NCBI GenBank assembly: GCA_016930375.1
Contig: JAFGGU010000005.1
Coordinates: 50,806 to 114,805 of the forward strand
Origin: Bacteroidales bacterium
GTDB lineage: Bacteria; Bacteroidota; Bacteroidia; Bacteroidales; UBA10428
Direction of reading: 5' to 3'
DNA: 64,000 bases
Shown here: positions 37,501 through 45,912 of the stretch, piece by piece
Layout of the letters: every line of letters starts with the position of its first letter
Position numbering within the stretch: position 1 is the stretch's first letter
Notes under the pieces: generated by a model
What the model saw: the letters and a program-made list of their open reading frames with translations, nothing else
What the model was told of the DNA's origin: nothing
The model's database searches: none
Position numbers and translations under genes: made by a program

Positions 37501-37932
37501 GATCTGAATATATTGTTCCAGGGAGTGACCGGAGTGCACGTATATACGCAAAACAATTACACCAACCTGAACTGGGAAAACCAGGTTACTTCCACACGAT
37601 GGAGGGACTCATGGACGACCGAGAACACCGATACAGATACTCCGATGGCAAGGATCCAGAATACCTGGGACAACCAGGAGTCTTCTTATTGGGTTCATAA
37701 GCTGAATTACATCAAACTGAAGAACATACAGCTGGGATACCTGGTACCTGCCAGTTTCGCATCGAAGATCGGATTGCAAAAGATCTACGTCTATGCCAAT
37801 GCGCAGAACGCTTTTACGATCGTGAACAAGGACTATGAGGGTTACGATCCCGAAAGGAACACATTTGACTCAGGATATAACATGTATCCGATCCCGAGAA
37901 TTGTATCTGTTGGTGTTAATCTTAACTTCTAA
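34540..37932 (+). CDS. SusC/RagA-family TonB-dependent outer-membrane transporter with STN domain
   Basis: 1130 residues. Order: signal peptide (about 1-43, ending ATAYSQ), STN domain (LSFEIRNSTIEDAFRVIE), carboxypeptidase-regulatory-like domain (GTVFDAATGEPLPGVNILI), TonB box (LQEVVVVGYGTQKK), plug (PLVIIDGVEGTFSQLNPNDIESI) and a 22-strand barrel ending VGVNLNF. It imports oligosaccharides across the outer membrane with the SusD lid 5 bases downstream. The STN domain marks it as a signalling transducer for the adjacent FecR/sigma pair. Substrate is inferred from the locus: sulfated rhamnose/arabinose-containing glycan. Confidence 0.96.
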   Translation: MKKKRILTLFESKDLIKLLIAMKFIFMLLLLTTVQVFATAYSQSAKLSFEIRNSTIEDAFRVIESQSDFKFLYHEELIKNRRIASFNVENEAIEKVLDDLLTGTDNTYTILENNLIVITPKNITIRQESKVTGTVFDAATGEPLPGVNILIEGTLQGVTTDVDGKYSIEVPGSAAVLVFSYVGYMTQKVNVTGPTVIDIKLAADYTTLQEVVVVGYGTQKKVNMTGSVSTVKFDESLDNRPITNASQALGGEVTGVWVSQNSGKPGSDGAQLRVRGWGTLNNSEPLVIIDGVEGTFSQLNPNDIESISILKDAASAAIYGSKAANGVILITTKSGKLNEKMEISLSSYYGVQTLGRRYDVINNSAESMELYNQALINDGSSPYYPDYLIDAFKNGNDSYKYPNTDWFKELFEPAAIQEHNLSIMGGSAQTSSFLSFNYLNQDGMVPNTNSKRYGIRANIESDLKKWLKIGGRMNYIHKVSEEPYADVTYGSLGRVFEMLGGAPPFIAPYTSDGRYGSSQAIDNAGTLLYDNRNPLIDAANGLTSYEENFLSVNATAEIKFLESLSLKTTFASTGNWNLTDLFNESIFGYTDAGVPTITKNYNREGLEIGRRHTNSINNNLFATLNYNKTFGSVHDISAIVGAQIESLVIKNQYSRRTSPPKEGLTQVDAGTSGIVADGNMNGVRMLSYFGRINYSLADKYLLEANIRADASSRFKEGSRWGIFPGFSAGWRLVDEPFIRNLNLFSNLKLRASWGQLGNQNIAGYWPYLTVITQNNTQSYSSGGAFIPGAGVTALVDEDITWETTTTLDFGMDVGLMNNKLNIEADYFHKITTDIIVQLPIPRMMGEITAPYENVGEMVNNGFEFIVNYSNQVTDRDKFGYSIGGNFTLIDNEVTKFQGGKSPDQLYLIREGYSFRTLYGYKAVGIYQSDDEAAAHMSANSFKPKAGHLKFEDRNKDGKLGFEDKQELGNTIPKFTYGISSSLRYKGFDLNILFQGVTGVHVYTQNNYTNLNWENQVTSTRWRDSWTTENTDTDTPMARIQNTWDNQESSYWVHKLNYIKLKNIQLGYLVPASFASKIGLQKIYVYANAQNAFTIVNKDYEGYDPERNTFDSGYNMYPIPRIVSVGVNLNF

Positions 37933-37937
37933 AAGCC

Positions 37938-39500
37938 ATGAAAATAAAACATATTATAACATACTGTCTGATATACATCCTGGTTCTTTTTTCTGCCGGT
38001 TGCGGAGATGATTATCTCGATTTCTTTCCTGAGGATAAAATTACTTCGGCCAATTTCCCCCAGGACGAGAAGGATGTAAAATTACTTCTGAACGGAGTAT
38101 ATTCACTTCTGAGGGAAACTTCTATTTATGATCAGGGATTGTTTGGCTTCGGCGTTCTTGATGGCGCCACTCCGAATGCTTTTAACTGGGGCAATCTTGC
38201 ACTTGCCAAGATTGCCAACGGCTCTCTTTCCTCAGGTGATGTTCAGGTTGTTACCTTCAGGTGGCAAAGATGCTTTTCCATTATCTACAGGGCCAACTAC
38301 TTTCTTCAGGAACTTGAAAAAGTGGAGCTGACTGAGGACTTGAAGAAGATGTATGCCGGCGAGGCACACTTTTTAAGAGGTCTTGCCTATGCCACACTGG
38401 TTGAATCGTATGGCGGCGTGCCCATCATTACCACGGCCATATCCACCGAGGAGGCCAGAACGATCGCACGCTCCACGGCAGAAGAAACCTGGAATCAGGC
38501 CCATTCCGATTATGATATCGCCATTGAGAACCTTGGGATTGATGCTCCGCAAAAGGGCAGGGCTACCAAGGGCGCCGCACTTGCCATGAAAATGCGGGCT
38601 TGTCTCTACCAGGGCAGATACCAGGATGTGCTGGACCTGGCCGATGAGATCGATGCACTGGGTGAATACGCATTGTTCCCCAGTTATGAGGGATTGTTTA
38701 ATATAGCCAATGAAAACAACATCGAAGTGATTTTTGATATTCAGTACATGGCCGGAGAAAATTCACAGGGTTCCCTGCATGATCAGTATTGCGGTACGGG
38801 TACTGGCAGCTGGACGCGTGGTAGCCGGTATGTTCCCACACAGGACCTGGTGGATGCATATGAAACAATTGACGGATCTCCTGTAGATCCTGTAAATCCC
38901 TATGTGAACCGTGATCCCCGTCTGGAGTTTACAGTTGTAGTTCCCGGTTCCTTCTTCCTGGGGTTCCAGTTCCCGAATTACCTGTACCCGGGAGGTGCCT
39001 TCAACCACCCGGGCAACAGGTTCAAACAGCTCAGCACCCGCAAATACCGGATCGAACCGATGTCAGATCTTCCGCCTTCGGGCCAGTCCTACCTGAATAA
39101 CATAGTCATACGCTATGCGGATGTGATCCTGTCCAAAGCTGAAGCCATCATTGAAACCGAAGGAGATGTGGATGAAGCGGTTGCACTAATCAACCGGATC
39201 AGGACGGAACGTGATGATGTGAAAATAACAGCCTTGCCTACAGGACTTTCCCGTGATGAAGCCCGTGAGAGACTGCGGCATGAAAGGCGCATTGAATTTG
39301 CCATGGAAGGGTTGTACTGGATGGATATCAAACGATGGGACATCTGCAAAGATCTGTATCCCATGGAAATCCGGGATCACCAGGACGCCCTGATAGAGAC
39401 AAGATTCCCAGACGGGTATCTTGAGTATTATGATTTGCTGCCCATTCCTGACAGCGAAAGGGCATTGAATTCCAACCTGGCCCAAAATCCGGGCTGGTAA
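37938..39500 (+). CDS. SusD/RagB-family glycan-binding lipoprotein
   Basis: 520 residues with lipobox VLFSAGC and the mature start GDDYLDFFPEDKIT, the hallmark of SusD. TPR-like helices (LKKMYAGEAHFLRGLAYATLVESYGGVPI) and the C-terminal RHERRIEFAMEGLYWMDIKRW segment are typical. It caps the SusC transporter at the cell surface and captures the polymer. Spacing of 5 bases to susC implies one transcript. A strong intrinsic terminator follows directly, so the sulfatase genes beyond are probably expressed at a lower level. Confidence 0.96.
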   Translation: MKIKHIITYCLIYILVLFSAGCGDDYLDFFPEDKITSANFPQDEKDVKLLLNGVYSLLRETSIYDQGLFGFGVLDGATPNAFNWGNLALAKIANGSLSSGDVQVVTFRWQRCFSIIYRANYFLQELEKVELTEDLKKMYAGEAHFLRGLAYATLVESYGGVPIITTAISTEEARTIARSTAEETWNQAHSDYDIAIENLGIDAPQKGRATKGAALAMKMRACLYQGRYQDVLDLADEIDALGEYALFPSYEGLFNIANENNIEVIFDIQYMAGENSQGSLHDQYCGTGTGSWTRGSRYVPTQDLVDAYETIDGSPVDPVNPYVNRDPRLEFTVVVPGSFFLGFQFPNYLYPGGAFNHPGNRFKQLSTRKYRIEPMSDLPPSGQSYLNNIVIRYADVILSKAEAIIETEGDVDEAVALINRIRTERDDVKITALPTGLSRDEARERLRHERRIEFAMEGLYWMDIKRWDICKDLYPMEIRDHQDALIETRFPDGYLEYYDLLPIPDSERALNSNLAQNPGW

Positions 39501-39515
39501 GTTTCAAATTCAGTA

Positions 39516-39555
39516 TCCCTGCAGGAATCAGGATTCCTGCAGGGAATATTTTTTC
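39516..39555 (+). terminator. Strong intrinsic terminator after susD
   Basis: A perfect 13-bp stem TCCCTGCAGGAAT / ATTCCTGCAGGGA with a 4-base loop (39516-39545) is followed by ATATTTTTTC. It lies 16 bases after the susD stop and ends 22 bases before the first sulfatase ATG, so it may attenuate read-through within the PUL. Confidence 0.85.
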
Positions 39556-39577
39556 TCATGCGCTAAAATTATAGACT

Positions 39578-40939
39578 ATGAATTGGAAATTCTGGCATCC
39601 GGCCCTGATTGGAATGAATTCATCGCTCATTCTGCCGGTTGTCCCGGGCATGGCGACACCGCCAAAACCCAACATCGTTTTTATCCTGGCAGATGATCTC
39701 GGATATACCGACTTAAGCTGCTATGGCGCCACACGCATAAAAACCCCGAACCTGGATGAAATGGCAAAGGAAGGTGTGCGGTTTACCGGGTTTTATGCCC
39801 CGGCAGGCGTCTGTACCCCCACCCGTGCCAGTCTGATGACCGGTTGCTATCCCAAAAGAGTAAGCCTGCATGTGGGTGTATTGCGCCCGGATACACACAA
39901 CGGACTGAATACCAAAGAATTAACTATTGCTGAACTACTGAAGACACAGGGTTATACCACCGGCTGCATCGGCAAATGGCACCTGGGATTGCTGCCTGAT
40001 GTCCTGCCCACAGCCCAGGGTTTCGATTACTACTATGGAATGCCCGGGCCCAATCACGGCCGGTCAGACCTGTACCGCAATGCAACCCTGATCAGCAAAA
40101 ACAGTGATGTGCCCTACGATCAGATCACCAAAAATTATACATCGGAAGCCATTGCTTTCATAACCAATAACAATCCTTCGGTTACCGGTAAACCATTCTT
40201 TCTTTACCTGGCACATTCCATGCCACATATACCGCTTGCCGTATCGGATGACTTTAAGGGAAAAAGTGAACAGGGCCTTTACGGGGATGTGATTATGGAA
40301 CTTGACTGGGGTATTGGGGAAGTACTGCACATACTGGAAGAAGAAGGGCTCATGAATAATACCCTTATTGTTTTTACATCTGACAATGGCCCGTCAGACA
40401 TTGCTGCACCTCCGCTCCACGGAGGTAAAGGTAGCACATGGGAGGCCGGATTCAGGGTTCCCCTTATTGTAAAGTGGCCAGGAGTAATTCCTGCCGGCTC
40501 GCTATGCCATGAAATGGCTACCATGATGGACTTCATGCCTACGCTTGCACGACTGGCCGGGGCAACAGTTCCAACCGACAGGGAAATTGACGGGCATGAT
40601 ATCTGGCCTCTGATTACCGGCAAGAAGTCAAAGTCACCCTACAAAGCATTTTACTACTTTGGGCGTGATGGAAAACTGGCAGCCATGCGTGAGGGGAAAT
40701 GGAAGGTACATTTGCTGGCCCCAAGTGAAATGTGGGCCGGGAAACAACCCGTAAAAGAGGCTTTGCTCGATACCAAGCCGGCTGTTGAACCACCCTGGCT
40801 CTATGACCTGTCTTCCGACATCGGTGAGACCAAAAACGTGGCAGCTGAAAATAAAAAAATCACGGACAAACTCATCAAAAAAGCACAGGCCTTTGACCGG
40901 GAACTGGAAGCCAGGATCAGGCCTGCCTATGCTGAATAA
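39578..40939 (+). CDS. Family S1 sulfatase (Cys-type), arylsulfatase A-like
   Basis: 453 residues, exported. The formylglycine motif is VCTPTRASLMTG (Cys-x-Pro-x-Arg), the metal-binding pair is in ILADDLGYTD, the catalytic Lys/His in CIGKWHLG and further metal ligands in FTSDNGPS. It should hydrolyse sulfate esters on the imported or surface-bound glycan. PGPNHGRSDLYRN is a subfamily loop close to that of sulfatase 4 in this cluster, so the two may share specificity. The exact position of the sulfate cannot be read from sequence. Activation needs the maturase encoded at 47807. Confidence 0.93.
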   Translation: MNWKFWHPALIGMNSSLILPVVPGMATPPKPNIVFILADDLGYTDLSCYGATRIKTPNLDEMAKEGVRFTGFYAPAGVCTPTRASLMTGCYPKRVSLHVGVLRPDTHNGLNTKELTIAELLKTQGYTTGCIGKWHLGLLPDVLPTAQGFDYYYGMPGPNHGRSDLYRNATLISKNSDVPYDQITKNYTSEAIAFITNNNPSVTGKPFFLYLAHSMPHIPLAVSDDFKGKSEQGLYGDVIMELDWGIGEVLHILEEEGLMNNTLIVFTSDNGPSDIAAPPLHGGKGSTWEAGFRVPLIVKWPGVIPAGSLCHEMATMMDFMPTLARLAGATVPTDREIDGHDIWPLITGKKSKSPYKAFYYFGRDGKLAAMREGKWKVHLLAPSEMWAGKQPVKEALLDTKPAVEPPWLYDLSSDIGETKNVAAENKKITDKLIKKAQAFDRELEARIRPAYAE

Positions 40940-40990
40940 CAGCTGTCTTTTATTTGCCCATGAAATACAATAAGCAATATATAATTGTTC

Positions 40991-42421
40991 ATGAAAATAC
41001 CAAAATCGCTTAAGGAGTACCTTCTGGGAAGCTTACTGGCCTGGCCTGCTCTGTCTTTTTCGCAAAAGCAGGTCAATCTGGTTTTCATTATAGCCGATGA
41101 TGTGAGCTGGGATGATCTGGGCTGTTACGGCAATAAAGTGGTGAAAACACCTCATATCGACCGGTTGGCCAGTGAAGGACTATGTTTTACGAATGCTTTT
41201 CTAACGGCCAGTTCATGCAGTCCAAGCCGGTGCAGCATCATCTCGGGAAAGTACCCGCATTCCAATGGCGCCGCCGAATTGCATACTCCGTTGCCGGAAA
41301 ACGAAATTCCCTTTCCGCTCCTGTTGAAACAGAAGAACTATTATACGGCGCACGCCGGCAAATGGCATTTCGGTCCGGCTACCCATCAGGCTTTTGATCG
41401 CTATACCGATGAGAATGGTTATAACAATGGAGATGGCGGCGAAGACAATTGGGTCCGGTTTTTAAGGGAAAGACCCAAAGACAAGCCCTTTTTCTTATGG
41501 CTGGCATCTTACGATGCACACCGGTCCTGGGGTGCCGATACCTTCTCCATCACCCATGATCCGTCGGATATGGTAGTGCCCCCATACTTTGCCGACACCC
41601 CGGAAACCCGCCGGGATATGACCTCCTATTATAATGAAATTGCGAGATTTGATTTCTTTGTCGGTAAAGTCAGGCAGGAACTGGAACGGCAGGGAGTGCT
41701 TGGCAATACCTGCATCATCGTGATGGCGGATAACGGCCGTCCTTTCCCCCGGTGCAAAACAAGAGTTTACGACTCCGGGATGAAAACCCCGTTGATCGTG
41801 TTCTGGCCTGACGGAATCCGGCAAAATGGTTCGCTGTCTGCCAGCCTGGTTAGTGCCGTGGATATTGCACCCACCATACTGGAACTCGCAGGTATAGCTG
41901 CTCCGGCCGGATACCAGGGAACAAGCATCATGCCCGTTTTAAAGAATCCGGCTGCTGAGATCAGGACCGCCGTATTTTCAGAACATAACTGGCATGATTA
42001 TGAAGCCCATGAAAGAATGGTGCGCACCAGGGATTTTCTGTACGTACTGAATGCCCGTCCAAACCTGACGAACTGTGGTCCGGCCGATTCAAAACAATCG
42101 GCATCCCAGGCTGCTTTAAACCAGGTCAGGGACCAGGGAAAACTGACTCCGGCCCAGGCGGATATTTTCATTGCCCCTCGCCCTGCAGAGGAACTCTTCG
42201 ACGTGAAGAACGATCCGGAGCAATTCCTGAACCTCGCATCGATGCCTGAATCCAGGAAAATACTGGACGAAATGAGAAGATTGTTGAAAAACTGGCAGTT
42301 GAGCACAGCTGATTCAACACCTGAACATCTCACACCCGACTGGTACGACCGTGAAACCGGAGAAGCCCTGAAAGCTGAACAGATCAGGGGAACGATGCCG
42401 GGTCGTAAAGAACAACCATGA
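40991..42421 (+). CDS. Family S1 sulfatase (Cys-type), heparan N-sulfatase-like
   Basis: 476 residues. The ATG at 40991 is preferred over the TTG of the track. Active-site motifs: FIIADDVSWDDLGCYG, formylglycine site SSCSPSRCSIISG, AHAGKWHFGP and VMADNGRPFPRCK. The SxxCSPSRCS form and the short ~480-residue length are those of the SGSH-like group, whose bacterial members act on varied O-sulfated sugars. It follows the first sulfatase by about 50 bases in the same operon. Confidence 0.92.
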   Translation: MKIPKSLKEYLLGSLLAWPALSFSQKQVNLVFIIADDVSWDDLGCYGNKVVKTPHIDRLASEGLCFTNAFLTASSCSPSRCSIISGKYPHSNGAAELHTPLPENEIPFPLLLKQKNYYTAHAGKWHFGPATHQAFDRYTDENGYNNGDGGEDNWVRFLRERPKDKPFFLWLASYDAHRSWGADTFSITHDPSDMVVPPYFADTPETRRDMTSYYNEIARFDFFVGKVRQELERQGVLGNTCIIVMADNGRPFPRCKTRVYDSGMKTPLIVFWPDGIRQNGSLSASLVSAVDIAPTILELAGIAAPAGYQGTSIMPVLKNPAAEIRTAVFSEHNWHDYEAHERMVRTRDFLYVLNARPNLTNCGPADSKQSASQAALNQVRDQGKLTPAQADIFIAPRPAEELFDVKNDPEQFLNLASMPESRKILDEMRRLLKNWQLSTADSTPEHLTPDWYDRETGEALKAEQIRGTMPGRKEQP

Positions 42422-42457
42422 ATTACAATATTTATCCTGAATTTAAAGTAACAGATC

Positions 42458-43822
42458 ATGAATAAAATATTTGTTTCAATTACTTCCTTCTTTTGCTCAC
42501 TATCGGCATTGGGTATGACTCCCCAAGAAAAAGCCGGCAAACCCAACATTCTGCTGATCCTGGTGGATGATCTCGGATACGGCGATTTATCTTGTCAGGG
42601 AGGAAAGGATATCCGCACGCCGAACATCGACAAGCTTTTCGCCCAGGGTATGCGCTTTGCCAACTTTTATGCAAACTGTACGGTATGCTCTCCTACACGT
42701 GCTGCCTTATTGACCGGAAGATACCCCGACATGGTAGGTGTTCCCGGTGTTATCCGCACACAGGAAATAGATAACTGGGGGTATTTTATGCCTGGCGCAA
42801 TTACCCTGCCTGAAATGATGAAAAAAGCAGGTTACCAGACTGCTATTATTGGCAAATGGCATTTGGGTCTGGAAAGTCCGAATACACCCAATGAGCGCGG
42901 CTTTGATTTTTTCCAGGGTTTTCTCGGGGACATGATGGACGATTACTGGACCCACAGGCGGGAAGGATTCAATTACATGCGGCTGAATAATGAAGAAATA
43001 GATCCGCAGGGGCATGCTACAGATATTTTTACTTCCTGGGCAGTGAATTATATTGCCGGGCAGGAACGGCAACAAAAGCCCTTCTTTCTATACCTGGCAT
43101 ACAACGCGCCACATTTTCCCATCCAACCTCCCGGGGAATGGCTGGAAAAGGTGAAAAAACGGGAGGGAACAATCAGTGAGAAGCGCGCTAAAAATGTCGC
43201 CCTTGTAGAGCACCTCGATGCCGGCATTGGACTTGTTATTGACGCATTGAAGAAAAGCGGGCTTTATGAAAACACCATTATCATTTTCACCTCCGACAAC
43301 GGAGGACATTTGCCCAGCGGAGCATCCAACGGCATCCTGAGAGGTGGTAAACAGGAAATGTACGAGGGAGGCGTCAGGGTGCCTGCCTGCATGGTCTGGA
43401 ACGGCATTATCCCGGGTGGATCAATCTCCGAACAGCTTTCAATGACCATGGATTTCTTCCCAACCCTTTGCGCCATAGCAGGTTCTGCAGTGTCACATTC
43501 CATTGACGGGATGAACCTGTTGCCGGGGATATTGGATCTAAAACAGCCGGCAATAGACAGAACTGTTTTTTTCATGCGCCGCGAGGGTGACATTTATGGA
43601 GGGCTGTGTTATTACGCTATCCGCAAAGGCAATTACAAGCTGCTTCAGAATACCCCTTACGAACCGTTGCAATTGTTTGACATAGCGGCTGATCCTCTTG
43701 AGAAATCACCGTTGGCTGAAAATCTCAAACCATTTGGCGAACTGAAGTACGAATTGTCACAACATATCAGAAGATCAGGGGCCATTCCCTGGCAAAAAAT
43801 CGAAGAACCTGACAGTAAATAA
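42458..43822 (+). CDS. Family S1 sulfatase (Cys-type)
   Basis: 454 residues with an N-terminal signal (ITSFFCSLSALGMT). Motifs: LLILVDDLGYGDLSCQG, formylglycine site CTVCSPTRAALLTGRYPD, IIGKWHLGLESP and FTSDNGGHLPSGAS. The insert GFLGDMMDDYWTHRREGFNY and the GGVRVPACMVWNG strand match arylsulfatase/galactosamine-6-sulfatase-like enzymes. It belongs to the five-sulfatase operon; substrate position is unknown. Confidence 0.92.
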   Translation: MNKIFVSITSFFCSLSALGMTPQEKAGKPNILLILVDDLGYGDLSCQGGKDIRTPNIDKLFAQGMRFANFYANCTVCSPTRAALLTGRYPDMVGVPGVIRTQEIDNWGYFMPGAITLPEMMKKAGYQTAIIGKWHLGLESPNTPNERGFDFFQGFLGDMMDDYWTHRREGFNYMRLNNEEIDPQGHATDIFTSWAVNYIAGQERQQKPFFLYLAYNAPHFPIQPPGEWLEKVKKREGTISEKRAKNVALVEHLDAGIGLVIDALKKSGLYENTIIIFTSDNGGHLPSGASNGILRGGKQEMYEGGVRVPACMVWNGIIPGGSISEQLSMTMDFFPTLCAIAGSAVSHSIDGMNLLPGILDLKQPAIDRTVFFMRREGDIYGGLCYYAIRKGNYKLLQNTPYEPLQLFDIAADPLEKSPLAENLKPFGELKYELSQHIRRSGAIPWQKIEEPDSK

Positions 43823-43840
43823 GTTAAAAACCTAATAATT

Positions 43841-45241
43841 ATGAACACATTGAAAACCAGAACCATTGCACTCGGAAGTCTTCTTTCCGTTGGTATCAGC
43901 GGCCAGCAGGATGTCCAGGCTGCCGGTAAGGAGCCAAAGACTCCCAATTTCATCATCATCTTTGCCGATGACATGGGCTACGGCGATGTGGGTGCCTTTG
44001 GTCATCCCACCATCAAAACGCCCAACCTTGATAAGATGGCCTATGAAAGCCAGCGTTGGACAAATTTCTACGTAGCTGCACCGGTTTGCACACCTTCAAG
44101 GGCCGGGCTGCTGACTGGCAGACTGCCGGTCCGGACAGGCATGAGCAGTGAAAAACGAAGGGTTCTCTTCCCGGATTCCAAAGGCGGGCTTCCTGAAAAA
44201 GAGATTACCATTGCTTCCTCCCTGAAACAGAAAGGATATGCCACAGCCTGCATCGGTAAATGGCACCTGGGACACCTGCCCCAATACACACCCAATGCAC
44301 ATGGTTTCGACTATTATTTCGGGATACCCTACAGCAATGATATGGACAGGGTAGGCACTGAAAACTATATGGAGACCACTACAAAACCAAAAATCGAGTA
44401 TTTCAATGTTCCCCTGATGAGAAACTCGGAGATCATCGAAAGGCCAGCTGATCAGACCACCATCACCAGGAGGTACACGCAGGAAGCGGTCAAATTCATC
44501 GAACAAAATAAGAAGAAGCCGTTTTTCCTTTACCTGGCCCATTCCATGCCCCATATACCCCTTTTCCGGTCACCCGAATTTGTGAACCGGAGTCTGCGGG
44601 GAATTTACGGCGATGTCATTGAGGAGCTCGACTGGAGCGTTGGAGAAGTTCTGAAAGCAGTGATCAATAATAAACTGGATAAAAATACCATTGTCATATT
44701 CACATCCGATAACGGGCCCTGGACAACATTCCATGAACAGGGTGGAAGCGCCGGCATACTCAGCGGCGGAAAAGGGGGAACCTACGAGGGGGGCATGCGT
44801 GAACCGACTATATTCTGGAGCCCGGGATTAATTAAACCTGGCGTAATCATGGAAATGGGTACCACCATGGACCTGCTGCCTACCTTCTGCAAACTCGCCA
44901 ATGTCACCCTGCCCAATGACAGAATTTACGATGGTTATGACATTTCTCCCGTGATCCTGGGAACCGGACACAGTCTAAGAGAGGTTGTATATTATTACCG
45001 TGACACGGAGGTTTTTGCCGTACGGAAAGGAGCCTACAAAGCGCACCTCATAACCCAGTCGGAATATGGTCCCGACAAACCTGTTGTCCAGGATCCGCCG
45101 CTTCTTTATAACCTCAACGTGGATCCCTCCGAGAAATTCAATGTGGCAAAAGATCATCCGGAGGTAATCGAAGAAATTAAAAAGATCCTGGAAGCCCACA
45201 AGGCAACCTTAACACCCGTGGAAAACCAGCTTGAGAAATAA
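43841..45241 (+). CDS. Family S1 sulfatase (Cys-type), arylsulfatase A-like
   Basis: 466 residues, signal peptide ending near DVQAAG. Motifs: IIFADDMGYGDVGAFG, formylglycine site APVCTPSRAGLLTGRLP, CIGKWHLGHLP and FTSDNGPWTTF. Its general layout (YYFGIPYSNDMDR loop, SGGKGGTYEGGMREP) resembles human arylsulfatase A and GALNS. It lies 18 bases after the preceding sulfatase stop, so is probably co-transcribed. Confidence 0.93.
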   Translation: MNTLKTRTIALGSLLSVGISGQQDVQAAGKEPKTPNFIIIFADDMGYGDVGAFGHPTIKTPNLDKMAYESQRWTNFYVAAPVCTPSRAGLLTGRLPVRTGMSSEKRRVLFPDSKGGLPEKEITIASSLKQKGYATACIGKWHLGHLPQYTPNAHGFDYYFGIPYSNDMDRVGTENYMETTTKPKIEYFNVPLMRNSEIIERPADQTTITRRYTQEAVKFIEQNKKKPFFLYLAHSMPHIPLFRSPEFVNRSLRGIYGDVIEELDWSVGEVLKAVINNKLDKNTIVIFTSDNGPWTTFHEQGGSAGILSGGKGGTYEGGMREPTIFWSPGLIKPGVIMEMGTTMDLLPTFCKLANVTLPNDRIYDGYDISPVILGTGHSLREVVYYYRDTEVFAVRKGAYKAHLITQSEYGPDKPVVQDPPLLYNLNVDPSEKFNVAKDHPEVIEEIKKILEAHKATLTPVENQLEK

Positions 45242-45285
45242 CCTGAAACCAGCTTTAACTTTATTGACTATATTTGATACCCGGA

Positions 45286-45912
45286 ATGAGTACGTATAGA
45301 TTGATAGCCATGTTTTTAGGTATGATTGCAGCTGTGGTGTTAAATAGCTGTGTTACACCGTACGACAGAAACTCGGACCGGGTATCAAATCTCAGTAAGA
45401 AAAATGCACCTGACCTGCCTTTTCGGAATGACTCGATTTATGACGCGGCATTAAACGGTGACTTTAGCCGTGTGTCGGAACTACTGGGCAAAGGATTGGA
45501 CGTGAATCAGTCCGATCAGGAAAACAGGACCGCCTTAATGTATGCGGCCTATAACGGGCATACTGAAACCGTTAAGATCCTCCTGGAAAACAAAGCTATT
45601 ATTGACTTACGTGATATAAACGGAAGGACTGCACCGATGTTTGCCGCATCCGGCCCCTATCAGGAAACCGTAAGGTTATTGCTCGATCATCAAGCTGATC
45701 CAAACATTGCTGATTCACAGGAACATTTCACAGCCCTGATGTATGCGGCATCTGAAGGACATTTGGAAAATGTAAAAACACTTCTCGAAAGAAAAGCTGA
45801 TCCTTCCATCAAAGATACCGACGGCGATACGGCATTTGATTTTGCACTGAAAAACGGCCATACCGAAGTGGCAGCTTTGCTTAAAGAACAAAAAAATTCA
45901 CAACACAAATGA
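45286..45912 (+). CDS. Ankyrin-repeat lipoprotein
   Basis: 208 residues from the ATG at 45286 (the track uses a TTG at 45274). A lipoprotein signal with lipobox VLNSC precedes four ankyrin repeats: DSIYDAALNGDFSRVSELL, NRTALMYAAYNGHTETVKILL, GRTAPMFAASGPYQETVRLLL and FTALMYAASEGHLENVKTLL, then a final half repeat. Ankyrins bind proteins, so a periplasmic or surface partner among the sulfatases is plausible. Its stop overlaps the start of the next sulfatase (ATGA), implying coupled translation. No enzymatic motif is present. Confidence 0.85.
   Translation: MSTYRLIAMFLGMIAAVVLNSCVTPYDRNSDRVSNLSKKNAPDLPFRNDSIYDAALNGDFSRVSELLGKGLDVNQSDQENRTALMYAAYNGHTETVKILLENKAIIDLRDINGRTAPMFAASGPYQETVRLLLDHQADPNIADSQEHFTALMYAASEGHLENVKTLLERKADPSIKDTDGDTAFDFALKNGHTEVAALLKEQKNSQHK

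Noticed and set aside
36718-37551. 277-aa minus-strand ORF
   Set aside because: Antisense shadow of the SusC barrel region; no recognisable domain.
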